Shown: positions 28,409-37,345 of the stretch, in pieces
How positions within the stretch are numbered: the stretch's first letter is position 1
Layout of the letters: each line of letters starts with the position of its first letter
IMG/VR virus record: IMGVR_UViG_3300030101_004730
Location: 1-38,034 of that record
Direction: 5' to 3' (one strand)
DNA from: a virus
DNA length: 38,034 nucleotides
Translations under genes and position numbers: made by a program
The notes under the pieces: model-generated
Told to the model about the DNA's origin: nothing
Databases searched by the model: none
What the model saw: only the letters and a program-made list of their open reading frames with translations

Positions 28409-29551
28409 TTATACTAAAATTTGTCCTTTTACCATCCTTTTATCGTTACCACATACCAAACAATCTGTCACATCCGCTGGCATATAATAAACCAGATTTT
28501 TAATAGCCATTCTATATATTTTTATAAAATGGTTTTGTATGCTGTACAACTGTTTAGGGTCAAGCACCATTGTATAATGATTGATTCGCCCAGACATTAA
28601 AATACTAGCAGCAAGATTAAAGATTGCTTTTGCTTGTATTCCATCAGCTAGGGCCATCCCCAGCGACAACCGCTGGCCACCAATTAAGGTTGCATCATTT
28701 GGCTTTTGTGCTAAATCACACAACCAGCTGTAATAATCACATTCCATTGATGCGTTCAAAACAAGGCCGTTCATTGTTGCACTTCCATATCGGTTTGCAT
28801 TCAAATTTTCAACCGTATCAGATTGCACACCACCAGCACAAAGAATCTGCAAAAATGGATTTTCACGGTACTTTGTACGGCTGTTACATTGACAACCTTT
28901 TTCAATATTGTTCTTTACTGGCCTAGCCCCAACGGGTATTGTATAAGCTATGTATAAACGTTCGTTTAAATCATCTCTTATATCACCTAGTTCAATAATT
29001 ACTGGGCTTGAAAATGTAGCCGTAAAATACTGCTTATTTGCTGTAACATTGGCCGTTGCTGTTGCTATTGGCGTACTTAAATTTAAGCTTGAATATATTG
29101 ATATATCAACGCTTGTAGGCGCTGCTATCCCATCCCAAAAAGCAATATCTATACTATCAAATCTTAGCTTTGCACCCCTTATATTATAAGGCTCTAACCA
29201 GACACCAGCAACCGCATCATGAACGGTTTCGGCTTGCTTATTGTAGCTGTCACCAATTTTTGTAAATGGTAAAAATTGTTCTTGTTTTACTCGTTTTGTT
29301 TCGGCTAGGTAATCGGTCAATAAATCCCTTACAGCCTTATTTCTAGCTTGCAAGATTAATTCCCAAATACCACCATTTTCACAGTCCGCCGCACTATTAG
29401 TCCAACGAATAGGAATTGTATCTGGCTGGGATACATACAAACCACTTGTGCTTTGATTTAAAGCATTGAAATCAGTTGGCTTGGATGAATCCCAGCAGTT
29501 ACAACTTGAGGCCGAAAGGCCAACGATATTGTCTAAACAATTTAAAGACAT
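28409..29551 (-). CDS. Cys-rich virion protein downstream of the capsid gene
   Basis: A 380-residue protein with many cysteines (LNCLDNIVGLSASSCNCW at the N-terminus; KGCQCNSRTKY and DCLVCGN later). The middle contains a beta-sandwich-like insert (VDISIYSSLNLSTPIATATA); the last 120 residues are helical. Four bases separate it from the capsid stop, so it is probably made in similar amounts to virion proteins. I do not recognise the family; head-completion, decoration or tail roles are all possible. Confidence 0.6.
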   Translation of the reverse strand: MSLNCLDNIVGLSASSCNCWDSSKPTDFNALNQSTSGLYVSQPDTIPIRWTNSAADCENGGIWELILQARNKAVRDLLTDYLAETKRVKQEQFLPFTKIGDSYNKQAETVHDAVAGVWLEPYNIRGAKLRFDSIDIAFWDGIAAPTSVDISIYSSLNLSTPIATATANVTANKQYFTATFSSPVIIELGDIRDDLNERLYIAYTIPVGARPVKNNIEKGCQCNSRTKYRENPFLQILCAGGVQSDTVENLNANRYGSATMNGLVLNASMECDYYSWLCDLAQKPNDATLIGGQRLSLGMALADGIQAKAIFNLAASILMSGRINHYTMVLDPKQLYSIQNHFIKIYRMAIKNLVYYMPADVTDCLVCGNDKRMVKGQILV

Positions 29552-29554
29552 TTA

Positions 29555-30682
29555 TTAAGCTTTATCAACTCTAATGATACCAGTATTGTCACCAACCGCT
29601 GGTACTAAATCGAATAAACCAACAAGGTCAAGTTCCCAAACATGGTCAAGACTTGGCTTACCGTATTTGCTTGCAGTTGAATTACAGCTTTTTTGGTATC
29701 TTACGTCAATCATTACATCTTGCATGACACCATTATTGGCAAACTGTAAAATACTTACATTGCTTGAACCATCTTGGTACATATCGTAGTATGAAAGAGG
29801 TAGTGAAAATTGAACAGTATTGTTTTTATCACCTACTTCCTCACCTTCTTCTGGGTATTGGCTATAAAAGTATGATACTAATGCGTTAGGGTCTACTAAA
29901 TAGATAACATCCGCTCCAATAATACCGTCCAAATTATCTTCATCAAAGAAAATATCTCTTTTTTGAAATGTCAAAGCGTAAGACCGTTCATTGTCATTTA
30001 CTGCATGGTCTTGAGCAATTGAAAATGGTACTCTTAATGCTTTTCCAGAAACAATATAATAGTTGTTAGGTAGGCCTTTTACCCTTGCTAATTGGTCAAG
30101 GATTGACAGCGTATCAGCGGCGCCCTCACCTTTCCAGAATGCAGCACCAGTTATAGTGTAATTACCCGCTACAACAGTAACATCATCGGGTAAATTTGTA
30201 GCACTAGCAACAGATTTATTGGCTTCTAAGCTATTGATAACAGTTGTATTAAAAGCTTGTACCATCAAGGTCATTTTGTGTGCTAATAAAAAGGCTGTTC
30301 TATCAGCAAATTTGCTGAAATTATCACAATCTTTATCATTAAGAGCAATAGACGGTTTTTCAAAAATATTAAAGTCATAATCTTGACTAGCCGTACTCAT
30401 GCCATCGCCAGTTGTTAGGTCACATTCTCCAGCAATTGGAGTTGCTGAAACGGTTGGTAAGCTTGTTACATCTGCTACATTATACCATACTTTTACACCC
30501 GTACACAATTCACCAGCACCAGCCAACAAAGGTTCAATTGTTGCTGTTTGTTTCATCAATACTGCTGGGGCTGCAACTGGTACAGCTGTTAATTCTGGGT
30601 TAACTGTTGCCTTACTAGCAAATACCGTATCTAGTTTTGTTCTTAAAATCGGAATTACTGAGGCTGTGAAATTATTTGCCAT
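29555..30682 (-). CDS. Major capsid protein
   Basis: A 375-residue protein directly after a scaffold-like gene. It begins MANNFTASVIPILRTKLD, has an N-terminal helical arm, a spine-helix region (DNFSKFADRTAFLLAHKMTL), a beta-rich core (TFQKRDIFFDEDNLDGIIGA, ADVIYLVDPNALVSYF) and ends in a small beta domain, compatible with the HK97 fold. Length is normal for this class. No protease gene was found, so head maturation may rely on the scaffold leaving uncut. It lies downstream of the tape measure, an unusual place. Confidence 0.8.
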   Translation of the reverse strand: MANNFTASVIPILRTKLDTVFASKATVNPELTAVPVAAPAVLMKQTATIEPLLAGAGELCTGVKVWYNVADVTSLPTVSATPIAGECDLTTGDGMSTASQDYDFNIFEKPSIALNDKDCDNFSKFADRTAFLLAHKMTLMVQAFNTTVINSLEANKSVASATNLPDDVTVVAGNYTITGAAFWKGEGAADTLSILDQLARVKGLPNNYYIVSGKALRVPFSIAQDHAVNDNERSYALTFQKRDIFFDEDNLDGIIGADVIYLVDPNALVSYFYSQYPEEGEEVGDKNNTVQFSLPLSYYDMYQDGSSNVSILQFANNGVMQDVMIDVRYQKSCNSTASKYGKPSLDHVWELDLVGLFDLVPAVGDNTGIIRVDKA

Positions 30683-30693
30683 TGTTTAAAATT

Positions 30694-31617
30694 TTACTTG
30701 TTAGAGTTTTCAAAATTAGCAATCATTTGTTCTTGAATAAAATTGGCCTCGTCTTTATTGCCAGCTTTATTCGCTCGGTTGAAATCATCATAAGTAAACT
30801 TTGAAATTTGAGTTTTTGAATACCCAAAATTGTTTGATACTTGGTTGCTTTCGTTCTTTGGAACAAACGTTGTTTTATTTTCTTTTTTTACTTGTTCAGT
30901 AACAAAATCAACGGGCGAAAGACTAGCAATATAATCTCCAAAATTCCAATGGTTAGCAGTTTCTTTATTATACAATGGGCTTTCTCCATCATCGTCTAAA
31001 ATAACCAATGAACCATCTTGGTTTCTTTTGAATTTTATGTTGCTTAACTCATTTTCTAGGGCTTGTAATTGTAGCTTTTTAATCTTTGGATTTTCGCTAA
31101 ATTTGGCACCCCTTGAGGTTAGTTCGTTTAATGCATCGGCTTTTATTTCTTGCAAAGTTTTAAAGCGGCTAAATTCAGTCTTTATTGTTTCTGCTTGGTC
31201 AGCTTTGCTTTGTAATTGCTCAATATAGTTTCGTACCTCTTCTGAGTTTAATGCTTGTTGAATTGTTATCTTTGATTTGTCAGATTTTGTGGCTTTATTA
31301 TTCATGTTGTTTTTATGCTCCATAAATAAATCTTCAAGCCGCTTACCAGTAATATCTTCTTGAAATACATCAGCCCAAAGGCGTTCAGTTTTTTTGCTAG
31401 CTTGGCGGTATCCTTTGTTTAAAGATTCCTCACGTAACTTGTTTAGGTGTTTGACTGCAAAAGGCTTCAAAAAGCTTGATAAATTTTCAACTTCTGTTAA
31501 ATCATTATCCTCAATTTTATTAATTAAGTCCTCTGGCTGGGTGCCAATTAATGATGCGGTCAAATTAATAACCTCCTTTACAGAAAAAGTTTTTTCTGTG
31601 TTTGCTGAATTTTCCAT
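30694..31617 (-). CDS. Capsid scaffold protein
   Basis: A 307-residue, highly charged helical protein 11 bp upstream of the capsid gene. The middle (about 120-195) is a coiled coil (RNYIEQLQSKADQAETIKTE) and the C-terminus has basic and aromatic residues (KTQISKFTYDDFNRANKAG) suited to capsid contact. Composition, size and position are those of scaffolding proteins. Confidence 0.75.
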   Translation of the reverse strand: MENSANTEKTFSVKEVINLTASLIGTQPEDLINKIEDNDLTEVENLSSFLKPFAVKHLNKLREESLNKGYRQASKKTERLWADVFQEDITGKRLEDLFMEHKNNMNNKATKSDKSKITIQQALNSEEVRNYIEQLQSKADQAETIKTEFSRFKTLQEIKADALNELTSRGAKFSENPKIKKLQLQALENELSNIKFKRNQDGSLVILDDDGESPLYNKETANHWNFGDYIASLSPVDFVTEQVKKENKTTFVPKNESNQVSNNFGYSKTQISKFTYDDFNRANKAGNKDEANFIQEQMIANFENSNK

Positions 31618-31652
31618 AAATATACGCTAAAATTTTAATATTTGTTTACTTA

Positions 31653-31874
31653 TTAATCGTTTTCTTTTTTTTCTGTTTCCTCAATCACCATGTTTGGTGT
31701 TGGTTCTGGTGGGGCTTTTAGCTTGAACTCATAAGCATTAGGGTACATCTTTTCAATCTTATTTTTTGCCTCCAATGTGCATTCATTCCACTTTTGATGC
31801 TGCGATATCTTTTGAAATTCTGGTAAGAGCCTATACAAAAATTCTTTTTCTGATTGCTTTTTTTTCTTAGCCAT
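31653..31874 (-). CDS. Small charged protein of unknown function
   Basis: A 73-residue Lys/Glu-rich protein (MAKKKKQSEKEFLYRLLPEF, then ECTLEAKNKIEKMYPNAYEF) with a Pro-rich acidic tail. It overlaps the preceding gene by 8 bp and comes before the scaffold gene. No recognised family. Confidence 0.6.
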   Translation of the reverse strand: MAKKKKQSEKEFLYRLLPEFQKISQHQKWNECTLEAKNKIEKMYPNAYEFKLKAPPEPTPNMVIEETEKKEND

Positions 31875-32448
31875 TTGATATTGATTTAAGGTAAGGTTTT
31901 AAAATTGTTTGAGTAACTTTCAAGTGTTTAGCCAGTTCTTTAATATCCATGTCACCAGCCAAAAACAATTCTTTTGCCATTTCCTTTTGCTTGGCTGTTA
32001 AATCTTTTTTCTTAGCAACCTTTTTAGGTTTTGATACTGGCTTTGGTGCTGCCATGCTAGGGGTTGGTACTGGCTCACTAAATCTTTGTAATAACCAGCT
32101 TAATTCATTTTCAATAAAATTGCCATCAATGTACTCAAACTTCTTGGCTTTGGCTTTCATGATACCCTTTAAAAACTCGGCACCCTCTGGGCTGGTGGCG
32201 GTATGTCTGGCAATATCATATTCAGCAACCGTTTTGGCAGTAATAACATACTTAATATCATTGATATCAATAATCTGTTTATCAATAAAACCACCATTCG
32301 CAGCCATTCTACTTGTTCGCTTTTGGGCACAATCTCTATACCCTAGCTGTTGGGGGAAATTTGTGATTTCAATAACCTCTAAATCTGATTTAGAAAGTTT
32401 GCTTTTGTCTAATGTCCATTTCTTAATGTCCTTGCTAATTTTGTGCAT
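31867..32448 (-). CDS. Protein with C-terminal helix-turn-helix, between tape measure and scaffold
   Basis: A 193-residue protein. Residues 1-125 form an unrecognised domain; a Pro/Lys linker (PKPVSKPKKVAKKKD) leads to a C-terminal HTH-like segment (MDIKELAKHLKVTQTILKPY, about 168-187). A DNA-binding tail inside a virion gene cluster is unusual; it may regulate late genes or act in head assembly. Confidence 0.6.
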   Translation of the reverse strand: MHKISKDIKKWTLDKSKLSKSDLEVIEITNFPQQLGYRDCAQKRTSRMAANGGFIDKQIIDINDIKYVITAKTVAEYDIARHTATSPEGAEFLKGIMKAKAKKFEYIDGNFIENELSWLLQRFSEPVPTPSMAAPKPVSKPKKVAKKKDLTAKQKEMAKELFLAGDMDIKELAKHLKVTQTILKPYLKSISNG

Positions 32449-32476
32449 AATTTATACAATTTGATTTAATAATAAT

Positions 32477-34921
32477 TTACTTTTTAATTTTCTTAATTTC
32501 CTTTTTGAACTTGCCACGTTCAATCAAATATTTATCATCACCCAGAGGAAAAACAATTGGTGTGCTTTCGGTAGCTTTCAATATACCTTTTAATATTGAA
32601 TTTTGCCCATTTAAAGCATTTTGTATTCCTCGTTCATAAGATAGCAACACTTGTTCTTTTTGTTGCCTTATTTGGTTGTTTATGCGGCTTGATATTTTTT
32701 TGTTCTTGCGGCCTATTGTCTGGGCTGTTGGTATGTCGCTGTAATGTTCACCCATAACACCGTCAAAATCTGCCATTGATTTGTTTCTCAATCCAAGTCT
32801 TTGTGTGGTTTCTTTATCAACAACAAATTCACCCTTGTGTACTATTCCAGCGGGTTCATACTTGCCACCATCACCAGTATATGCACCGTCACCAGTATAA
32901 CCACCATCAGCGAAACCAACAGCCGCCGCCGCTTGTGCTTTTGCCCCAATAAATGAGGCCAACAAAACACCACTTAAAGCCGTTGCCAAACCAACTCCAA
33001 TACCCAAAGGTAATTTGCTTAATGATAGATAAAGGTTTGCTATACTTGTAACCAATGCAGATGCTTGCAAGGCTGTATCAATTGCAAATTGTGCTTGTGC
33101 TGCTTTTTTCCTTTCGCTTTCTGCTTTGTCACGTTCAGTTTTTTCAAGTTCCAAACGTTCTTGCAAGTTACGAATATTAGATGCTTTGCCAAGTTTGTTC
33201 AATTCAATTTCATTAGCCAAGTCAGCTTGTATTTCACTTATCCTTTCATTCCTAAAATCAACCTCTTTTTCTAGTGCTGCTATTCTATCGGCCACCCCTT
33301 TTTGAATCAATGATACTGATTCGTTTATTGTTTGCTTAAGTGCATCATTTGCCTTTTTAGATTCTTCTTCATTAAGCCCTAAAAGCCCGCCAAAACCTTT
33401 GCCCTTTTTCTTAACATCTTTTGATGTTTCCTCAGCTTGCTGAACAACCACAACACCCAGACCAGCCAACCTTTCTTTAAGCAGTTTTATTTCAGCATCA
33501 ATTGCATTTTTTCTTTCCTTTGATATTTGCTTGTCAAAATTCTTAATGATTTCTAGCTTTTTAATTTGAAAATTTAATTCGTTTTGTTCACGTTCTAAAT
33601 TTTGTTCTTTTTCAAATTCTGTAATAGCCTCCTCACTTTGTTTTTTCTGGGCAAATATCTGTCTTTGGTTTTCTAATTCCAATTCAATTTCAGCGGTTTT
33701 CAAACGTTGTTTTGACTCTAAAAATTCTAATTCGCTTTCAAGCCTTTCTTGTGCCCGTTCAGAAAATATGGCCTCGCTTGCTAACTTTTCAGCATCGGCA
33801 AATTGCTTTCTTAATGCTGTTTTATCCTCTTCAAGCACCTTTTGTGATTCTAGTACAAAAGCATTTATTTTTTCAGTTGCAATTTTCTTTTCTCCAAACT
33901 CAATTTTGGTGGCTATCTTAAATCTTTTTTCTCTTTTTTCAGCTGCCCTATCTAAATCTGTTAATTGTTTTTGTAGTTCATTACGTATTAAAGAATCTGT
34001 TAATTTTTGGGCTTCAGCAGCGGCTTTTTCTATTAACAACAATTTATCTTGTTCAATTTTTAAAGCCTTTGCAGCCTCAGCAGATTCATTTTCTAATATT
34101 TTTTTTATTTTTTCTCTTTCTGATTTTATTTGTAATTGAACATTTTTCAATTTTACCTCATCTGATAATTCGCTTGCCTTTGATTCTTTTGATTGCTTGT
34201 TAATTTTTAGAATTTCCTCTTCTGTTTTTTTTATGTTGAATAATTGTCCAACTTTTTTAATTTGTTCATTATTATTAATGTTATCAAATACATTTTGAAT
34301 GTCTTTAGTTTCTTTTATTTTATTCTCTAATTCAAGTTCTTTTTCTTTTAATATTTCAATATTTTTTAAAGCTTTTTCTCGGTCACTAAGTCCGCTTAAA
34401 TCTATTTGTTGTTTTCTTAATTCTAATTCAGATTCTTTAATATCTTGATTTAAATCTTTAATGTTTTTATTTAAATCTTTAATGTTTTTTTCCTCGTCTT
34501 TGGCAGCCTTACCAAACATATTAATTGCTATTGATGCCGCCCCCGCTGCAATGGCAAAAGGGCCAAAAGGCGTACCCGCTAACATGGCACCCAAACTACC
34601 CAGACGGCCAGCCGTTCTAAATGATGCACCGCCAAACCTACCAAGCGCAGAAACACCACGTCCAGCACCCCTTGTGAAACGGCCAAAACTTCTAGTGCCT
34701 TTTTTTGTTTCAGCATCTAAGCCCTTGACACCTTTTGTGGCTTGTGCTGTTGAATCTGTAAAACCATCAACAACGCTACCATCTAATGAATCAGAAATAT
34801 TACTTGATACGTCACCAATAACACTATCAAGCCCCTCAGCTTGATTAGAAATGTTGTTTAAGCTGGCAACCAATTCTGAATCATCAGCGGTTATTCTTAC
34901 AACTATATTTTCATCGGCCAT
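32477..34921 (-). CDS. Tape measure protein
   Basis: An 814-residue protein. The N-terminus (about 75-145) has a Gly/Arg-rich and hydrophobic stretch (SALGRFGGASFRTAGRLGSL); residues about 150-560 are long coiled coil with a 7-residue tandem repeat; a membrane-active segment follows (GIGVGLATALSGVLLASFIG), then the tape-measure hallmark FADGGYTGDG...PAGIVHKGEFVVDKE (670-704). It sets tail length (by the usual 0.15 nm per residue, about 120 nm) and enters the host envelope. It starts in an 11-bp overlap with the chaperone frameshift product. Confidence 0.92.
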   Translation of the reverse strand: MADENIVVRITADDSELVASLNNISNQAEGLDSVIGDVSSNISDSLDGSVVDGFTDSTAQATKGVKGLDAETKKGTRSFGRFTRGAGRGVSALGRFGGASFRTAGRLGSLGAMLAGTPFGPFAIAAGAASIAINMFGKAAKDEEKNIKDLNKNIKDLNQDIKESELELRKQQIDLSGLSDREKALKNIEILKEKELELENKIKETKDIQNVFDNINNNEQIKKVGQLFNIKKTEEEILKINKQSKESKASELSDEVKLKNVQLQIKSEREKIKKILENESAEAAKALKIEQDKLLLIEKAAAEAQKLTDSLIRNELQKQLTDLDRAAEKREKRFKIATKIEFGEKKIATEKINAFVLESQKVLEEDKTALRKQFADAEKLASEAIFSERAQERLESELEFLESKQRLKTAEIELELENQRQIFAQKKQSEEAITEFEKEQNLEREQNELNFQIKKLEIIKNFDKQISKERKNAIDAEIKLLKERLAGLGVVVVQQAEETSKDVKKKGKGFGGLLGLNEEESKKANDALKQTINESVSLIQKGVADRIAALEKEVDFRNERISEIQADLANEIELNKLGKASNIRNLQERLELEKTERDKAESERKKAAQAQFAIDTALQASALVTSIANLYLSLSKLPLGIGVGLATALSGVLLASFIGAKAQAAAAVGFADGGYTGDGAYTGDGGKYEPAGIVHKGEFVVDKETTQRLGLRNKSMADFDGVMGEHYSDIPTAQTIGRKNKKISSRINNQIRQQKEQVLLSYERGIQNALNGQNSILKGILKATESTPIVFPLGDDKYLIERGKFKKEIKKIKK
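34448..34489 (-). repeat. 21-bp tandem repeat in the tape measure gene
   Basis: Two exact 21-bp copies (34448-34468, 34469-34489) encode the heptad KNIKDLN twice. The unit equals one heptad, so slippage here would lengthen or shorten the coiled coil, and hence the tail, in frame. Confidence 0.85.
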
Positions 34922-35210
34922 TTTGTTCTTTTAATTTTTTTTCCAGCCGCTTTAAGATTCTGTAAAAATCAACGGCATAAATCTTTTTCAAATATTCTGG
35001 ATGATAATTTGTATTGTTTACAATTATATCAAAACTGTTGAATGTTGATTGCTCATTTAATATCAAATTATCTTTATATGCTAACCCCTTACGGGTCATT
35101 TTAACTCTTATATATCTGTGTTGCTCTGGCACCTTTTTACGGCCAATAAATGTACCTAGTTTTGTTCCAAAATCTTTTGAGATTCTTGCGAGGCGGCCAG
35201 AGCTAAACCG
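34911..35210 (-). CDS. gpT-like extension of the tape-measure chaperone, reached by -1 frameshift
   Basis: This segment has no plausible start of its own: only a GTG at 35132, inside a longer open frame. The frame is open from just after a TGA at 35217-35219 and begins at the T_TTT_TTC heptamer in the upstream gene. A -1 slip gives 99 residues after residue 167, including ISKDFGTKLGTFIGRKK and VPEQHRYIRVKMTRK, for a total of 266. This copies the gpG/gpGT pair of lambda (140 and 279 residues), where the fusion recruits tail-tube protein to the tape measure. It overlaps the tape measure start by 11 bp. Confidence 0.8.
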   Translation of the reverse strand, partial: RFSSGRLARISKDFGTKLGTFIGRKKVPEQHRYIRVKMTRKGLAYKDNLILNEQSTFNSFDIIVNNTNYHPEYLKKIYAVDFYRILKRLEKKLKEQNGR

Positions 35211-35710
35211 AAAAAATCAACGGCTTTTAAATTCTCCTTGCACCAGTCATCAATCTTAGCATTCGCCAAATCAAAATTCCATGTATTCAAGTCCTCACCC
35301 TCTTTAATTATAAACAGACTACAAATGTAATAAGCTGCTGGGTAACGGCTTGTTAATTCGCCCTTAAAAGAATCTAAATTATTCATGCAATCACGTAGCA
35401 AATTATCCATATTTTTTTGCCAGTCCTCGCCCGTTGCTTGCATCAACCTTATCACAGTATTCCAAGTTTTTACAAACCTTGATTTGATGGCTGTTGGCGT
35501 TTGGTTCAATGCAAAGGCTGTTTCAATGTTATGGTATGCAACTTGTCTATCTATATTAAAAACTTTATCCGCTGGCATCACAAAATACTTTGTGCCATTG
35601 GCTGTAAATTCATCCAAAAACTTTCCATCTTGAATAAGGCTTTTAGGTTGATTGATAGCCCCTATCTTTTTAAGGGTGATTTCAAAATTGTCTTTTACTT
35701 GGTCATTCAT
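35156..35710 (-). CDS. gpG-like tape-measure chaperone
   Basis: A 184-residue acidic, helical protein just upstream of the tape measure, in the normal position of lambda gpG. It contains WNTVIRLMQATGEDWQKNM and an acidic helix-rich C-terminus. Codon 165 onward (GAT TTT TTC) holds the slippery heptamer; most ribosomes would go on to the stop at 35156 (ending LEQN), a minority would shift to make the longer fusion. Confidence 0.78.
   Translation of the reverse strand: MNDQVKDNFEITLKKIGAINQPKSLIQDGKFLDEFTANGTKYFVMPADKVFNIDRQVAYHNIETAFALNQTPTAIKSRFVKTWNTVIRLMQATGEDWQKNMDNLLRDCMNNLDSFKGELTSRYPAAYYICSLFIIKEGEDLNTWNFDLANAKIDDWCKENLKAVDFFGLALAASQESQKILEQN
35210..35216 (-). other. Slippery heptamer for programmed -1 frameshift
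   Basis: Minus strand T_TTT_TTC, positioned in the zero frame as GAT-TTT-TTC. A TGA stop in the -1 frame overlaps its 5' edge (35217-35219), so the -1 frame is open exactly from here on, as expected for a selected site. Confidence 0.82.
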
Positions 35711-35734
35711 TATTTACCTATTTAAAGTGCTAAT

Positions 35735-36037
35735 TTATTTATACGGTATTGTTATAAGCTTGTTAATTATTCCAACAAGTATCATGGTATATAAAGGTAC
35801 TACAAAAACATAAAAGATTGCATCATCGCCAAATGTTTTGTGGCTGTATATGGTTGCACCAATAGATACCCATCCAGCGACACAAAAAGAGCAATTTAAG
35901 AGCCTTTCTAGTAAACGAGGGTAATAACTAGGTAACCAGTCTAAAAAGCCATAATTTGCCGTAAATTTTTCAACATACAACCAGCCAAAACAAGCGGAGG
36001 TAAAACAAATTTTTAATATCATCAAAGTAACTTCCAT
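35735..36037 (-). CDS. Small multi-span membrane protein
   Basis: A 100-residue protein with about three hydrophobic segments: near 4-20 (LMILKICFTSACFGWLYV), 47-63 (LNCSFCVAGWVSIGATI) and 74-92 (FYVFVVPLYTMILVGIINK). No recognised family. It sits between tail-completion genes and the tape-measure chaperones, not with lysis genes. It could be a holin or a membrane-associated assembly protein. Confidence 0.65.
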   Translation of the reverse strand: MEVTLMILKICFTSACFGWLYVEKFTANYGFLDWLPSYYPRLLERLLNCSFCVAGWVSIGATIYSHKTFGDDAIFYVFVVPLYTMILVGIINKLITIPYK

Positions 36038-36047
36038 TTCATTACGT

Positions 36048-36146
36048 TTATATCAGTTCAAAAAAGCTTTTAAGCATATACCAGAAAAAAGCCAAACAAG
36101 CCAATAAAAGACCAATAGTGTTTTTATATTTTTTTACATTTTTCAT
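36048..36146 (-). CDS. Single-span membrane micro-protein (32 aa)
   Basis: ATG 36146 to TAA 36048-36050: a basic N-terminus (MKNVKKYKN) followed by one membrane helix (TIGLLLACLAFFWYMLKSFF). It lies 3 bp after the upstream gene and 10 bp before the 100-residue membrane protein, so the two may work together. Confidence 0.55.
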   Translation of the reverse strand: MKNVKKYKNTIGLLLACLAFFWYMLKSFFELI

Positions 36147-36149
36147 AAT

Positions 36150-36803
36150 CTAAGGTATTTCATTGACACAATCAGCAGCGGGTAAAATTGGAAATGTACC
36201 ACCCTTGTCTAGGCATTGTTCTAATGTAAATTGAACATCTATTGCAAAAAAATCAAAGGGGTACAAATAAAAGTTTTTAAGCTTGTTATAATCGTACTTG
36301 CCAAAGACCGTGTTTATTTCTTGGTTGACCATTCTTAGGGGCTGTATTCTTAGTTGTGCGCCCTCAAAAATGCCGCTCGTAATCTTACCCCTCATAGTAA
36401 TTTCTTTTTCAAGAATAGGTATAATATTTACAGCATCTGTACAGTTTTCAATACCTAGCTTTGCAAGGTTCAACCATACCACCAAACGGGCTGTACCTCT
36501 AAATCTTTTTTCAAAAAAATTTCTGGTGCTAGTGTACCCTACATTTGACATTGGTTGTATCATCTCCCAGTAAATAATTGATTTTTTTGAATCGTCTGGC
36601 ACTAGGTTTTGATAGATACCAATATTGGCACAATCGGCACCCGTAACATTGCAAGCAACTGGGTATCTTTTTACAATGCCCGTTTCAGTACCGTTACCCT
36701 CTGCAATGTTTATTGTTCGTACTATACCAGCATATCTATCAACAAAATCAAGTACAGATATTTTGGGTGTTAATATGGTATCAATTAAATATTTTATTTT
36801 CAT
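36150..36803 (-). CDS. Probable tail completion protein
   Basis: A 217-residue mixed alpha/beta protein (KRFRGTARLVVWLNLAKLGI, FFAIDVQFTLEQC) with an ATGA overlap to the upstream gene. Position after a gp10-like gene and before the tape-measure chaperones is that of tail-terminator or tail-tube proteins. No decisive motif. Confidence 0.55.
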   Translation of the reverse strand: MKIKYLIDTILTPKISVLDFVDRYAGIVRTINIAEGNGTETGIVKRYPVACNVTGADCANIGIYQNLVPDDSKKSIIYWEMIQPMSNVGYTSTRNFFEKRFRGTARLVVWLNLAKLGIENCTDAVNIIPILEKEITMRGKITSGIFEGAQLRIQPLRMVNQEINTVFGKYDYNKLKNFYLYPFDFFAIDVQFTLEQCLDKGGTFPILPAADCVNEIP

Positions 36804-37336
36804 TGGAATACTCTATTAATTAAGTTTTCAATTCTTTTTCTATGGGCATTAAATGCAAATTCTTGTTCTTGTTCACTGGGCTCAATTATGTTGCCGTATC
36901 TGGGTTCTTGCCATTCTAGTATTTGTTCGCTTCTAGCATTTTGACCACCAAGAACGACCGTTGTAATATCATTTTCATTTTCTACTTTTACAATGCCCGT
37001 TGTTCTAAATAAATCACCCGTAAAAGTGAAATTTATATCATCACTAGGTAAATTATTATATTCTCTAAAATCAGCATAAGAAACAAAATAAGGCCCCGTT
37101 TTAAGCTTCTTATCAGCCCCTAAACTTATTGATTTATCATAAAAGAACCATTGGGGCACTAAGGCTTGTGAATACTGGCCAAAGGCCGTTCCATCTGCAT
37201 CAACTTTTCTTTCTTGTACTCTGTTACGTACTTGAGCCATCACATCATTGGCAATAAGTATGCTTTCATCCTCACGGCTAGCATTCATTTCATCAACTAA
37301 AACTTTTAACCTTATTGCAAAATCTAAAAAACTCAT
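36800..37336 (-). CDS. Head-tail joining protein of the gp10/virion-morphogenesis type
   Basis: A 178-residue protein. An N-terminal helix leads to IANDVMAQVRNRVQERKVDA, followed by FTFTGDLFRTTGIVKVE and a final Arg-rich helix (EFAFNAHRKRIENLINRVF). The I/V-xxR...DGTxF...TGxLxxS/T pattern is that of HK97 gp10-like and Mu virion-morphogenesis proteins, which act at the head-tail joint. Confidence 0.65.
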   Translation of the reverse strand: MSFLDFAIRLKVLVDEMNASREDESILIANDVMAQVRNRVQERKVDADGTAFGQYSQALVPQWFFYDKSISLGADKKLKTGPYFVSYADFREYNNLPSDDINFTFTGDLFRTTGIVKVENENDITTVVLGGQNARSEQILEWQEPRYGNIIEPSEQEQEFAFNAHRKRIENLINRVFQ

Positions 37337-37345
37337 AATACAAAA

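Noticed and set aside
31949-32464. Plus-strand ORF of 171 codons
   Set aside because: Exact antisense of the 193-residue gene; hydrophobic composition is a by-product. The minus frame has proper spacing to neighbours.
33768-34844. Plus-strand ORFs opposite the tape measure
   Set aside because: Ser/Phe/Ala-rich mirror of coiled-coil and Gly/Ala-rich tape-measure codons; no independent signals.
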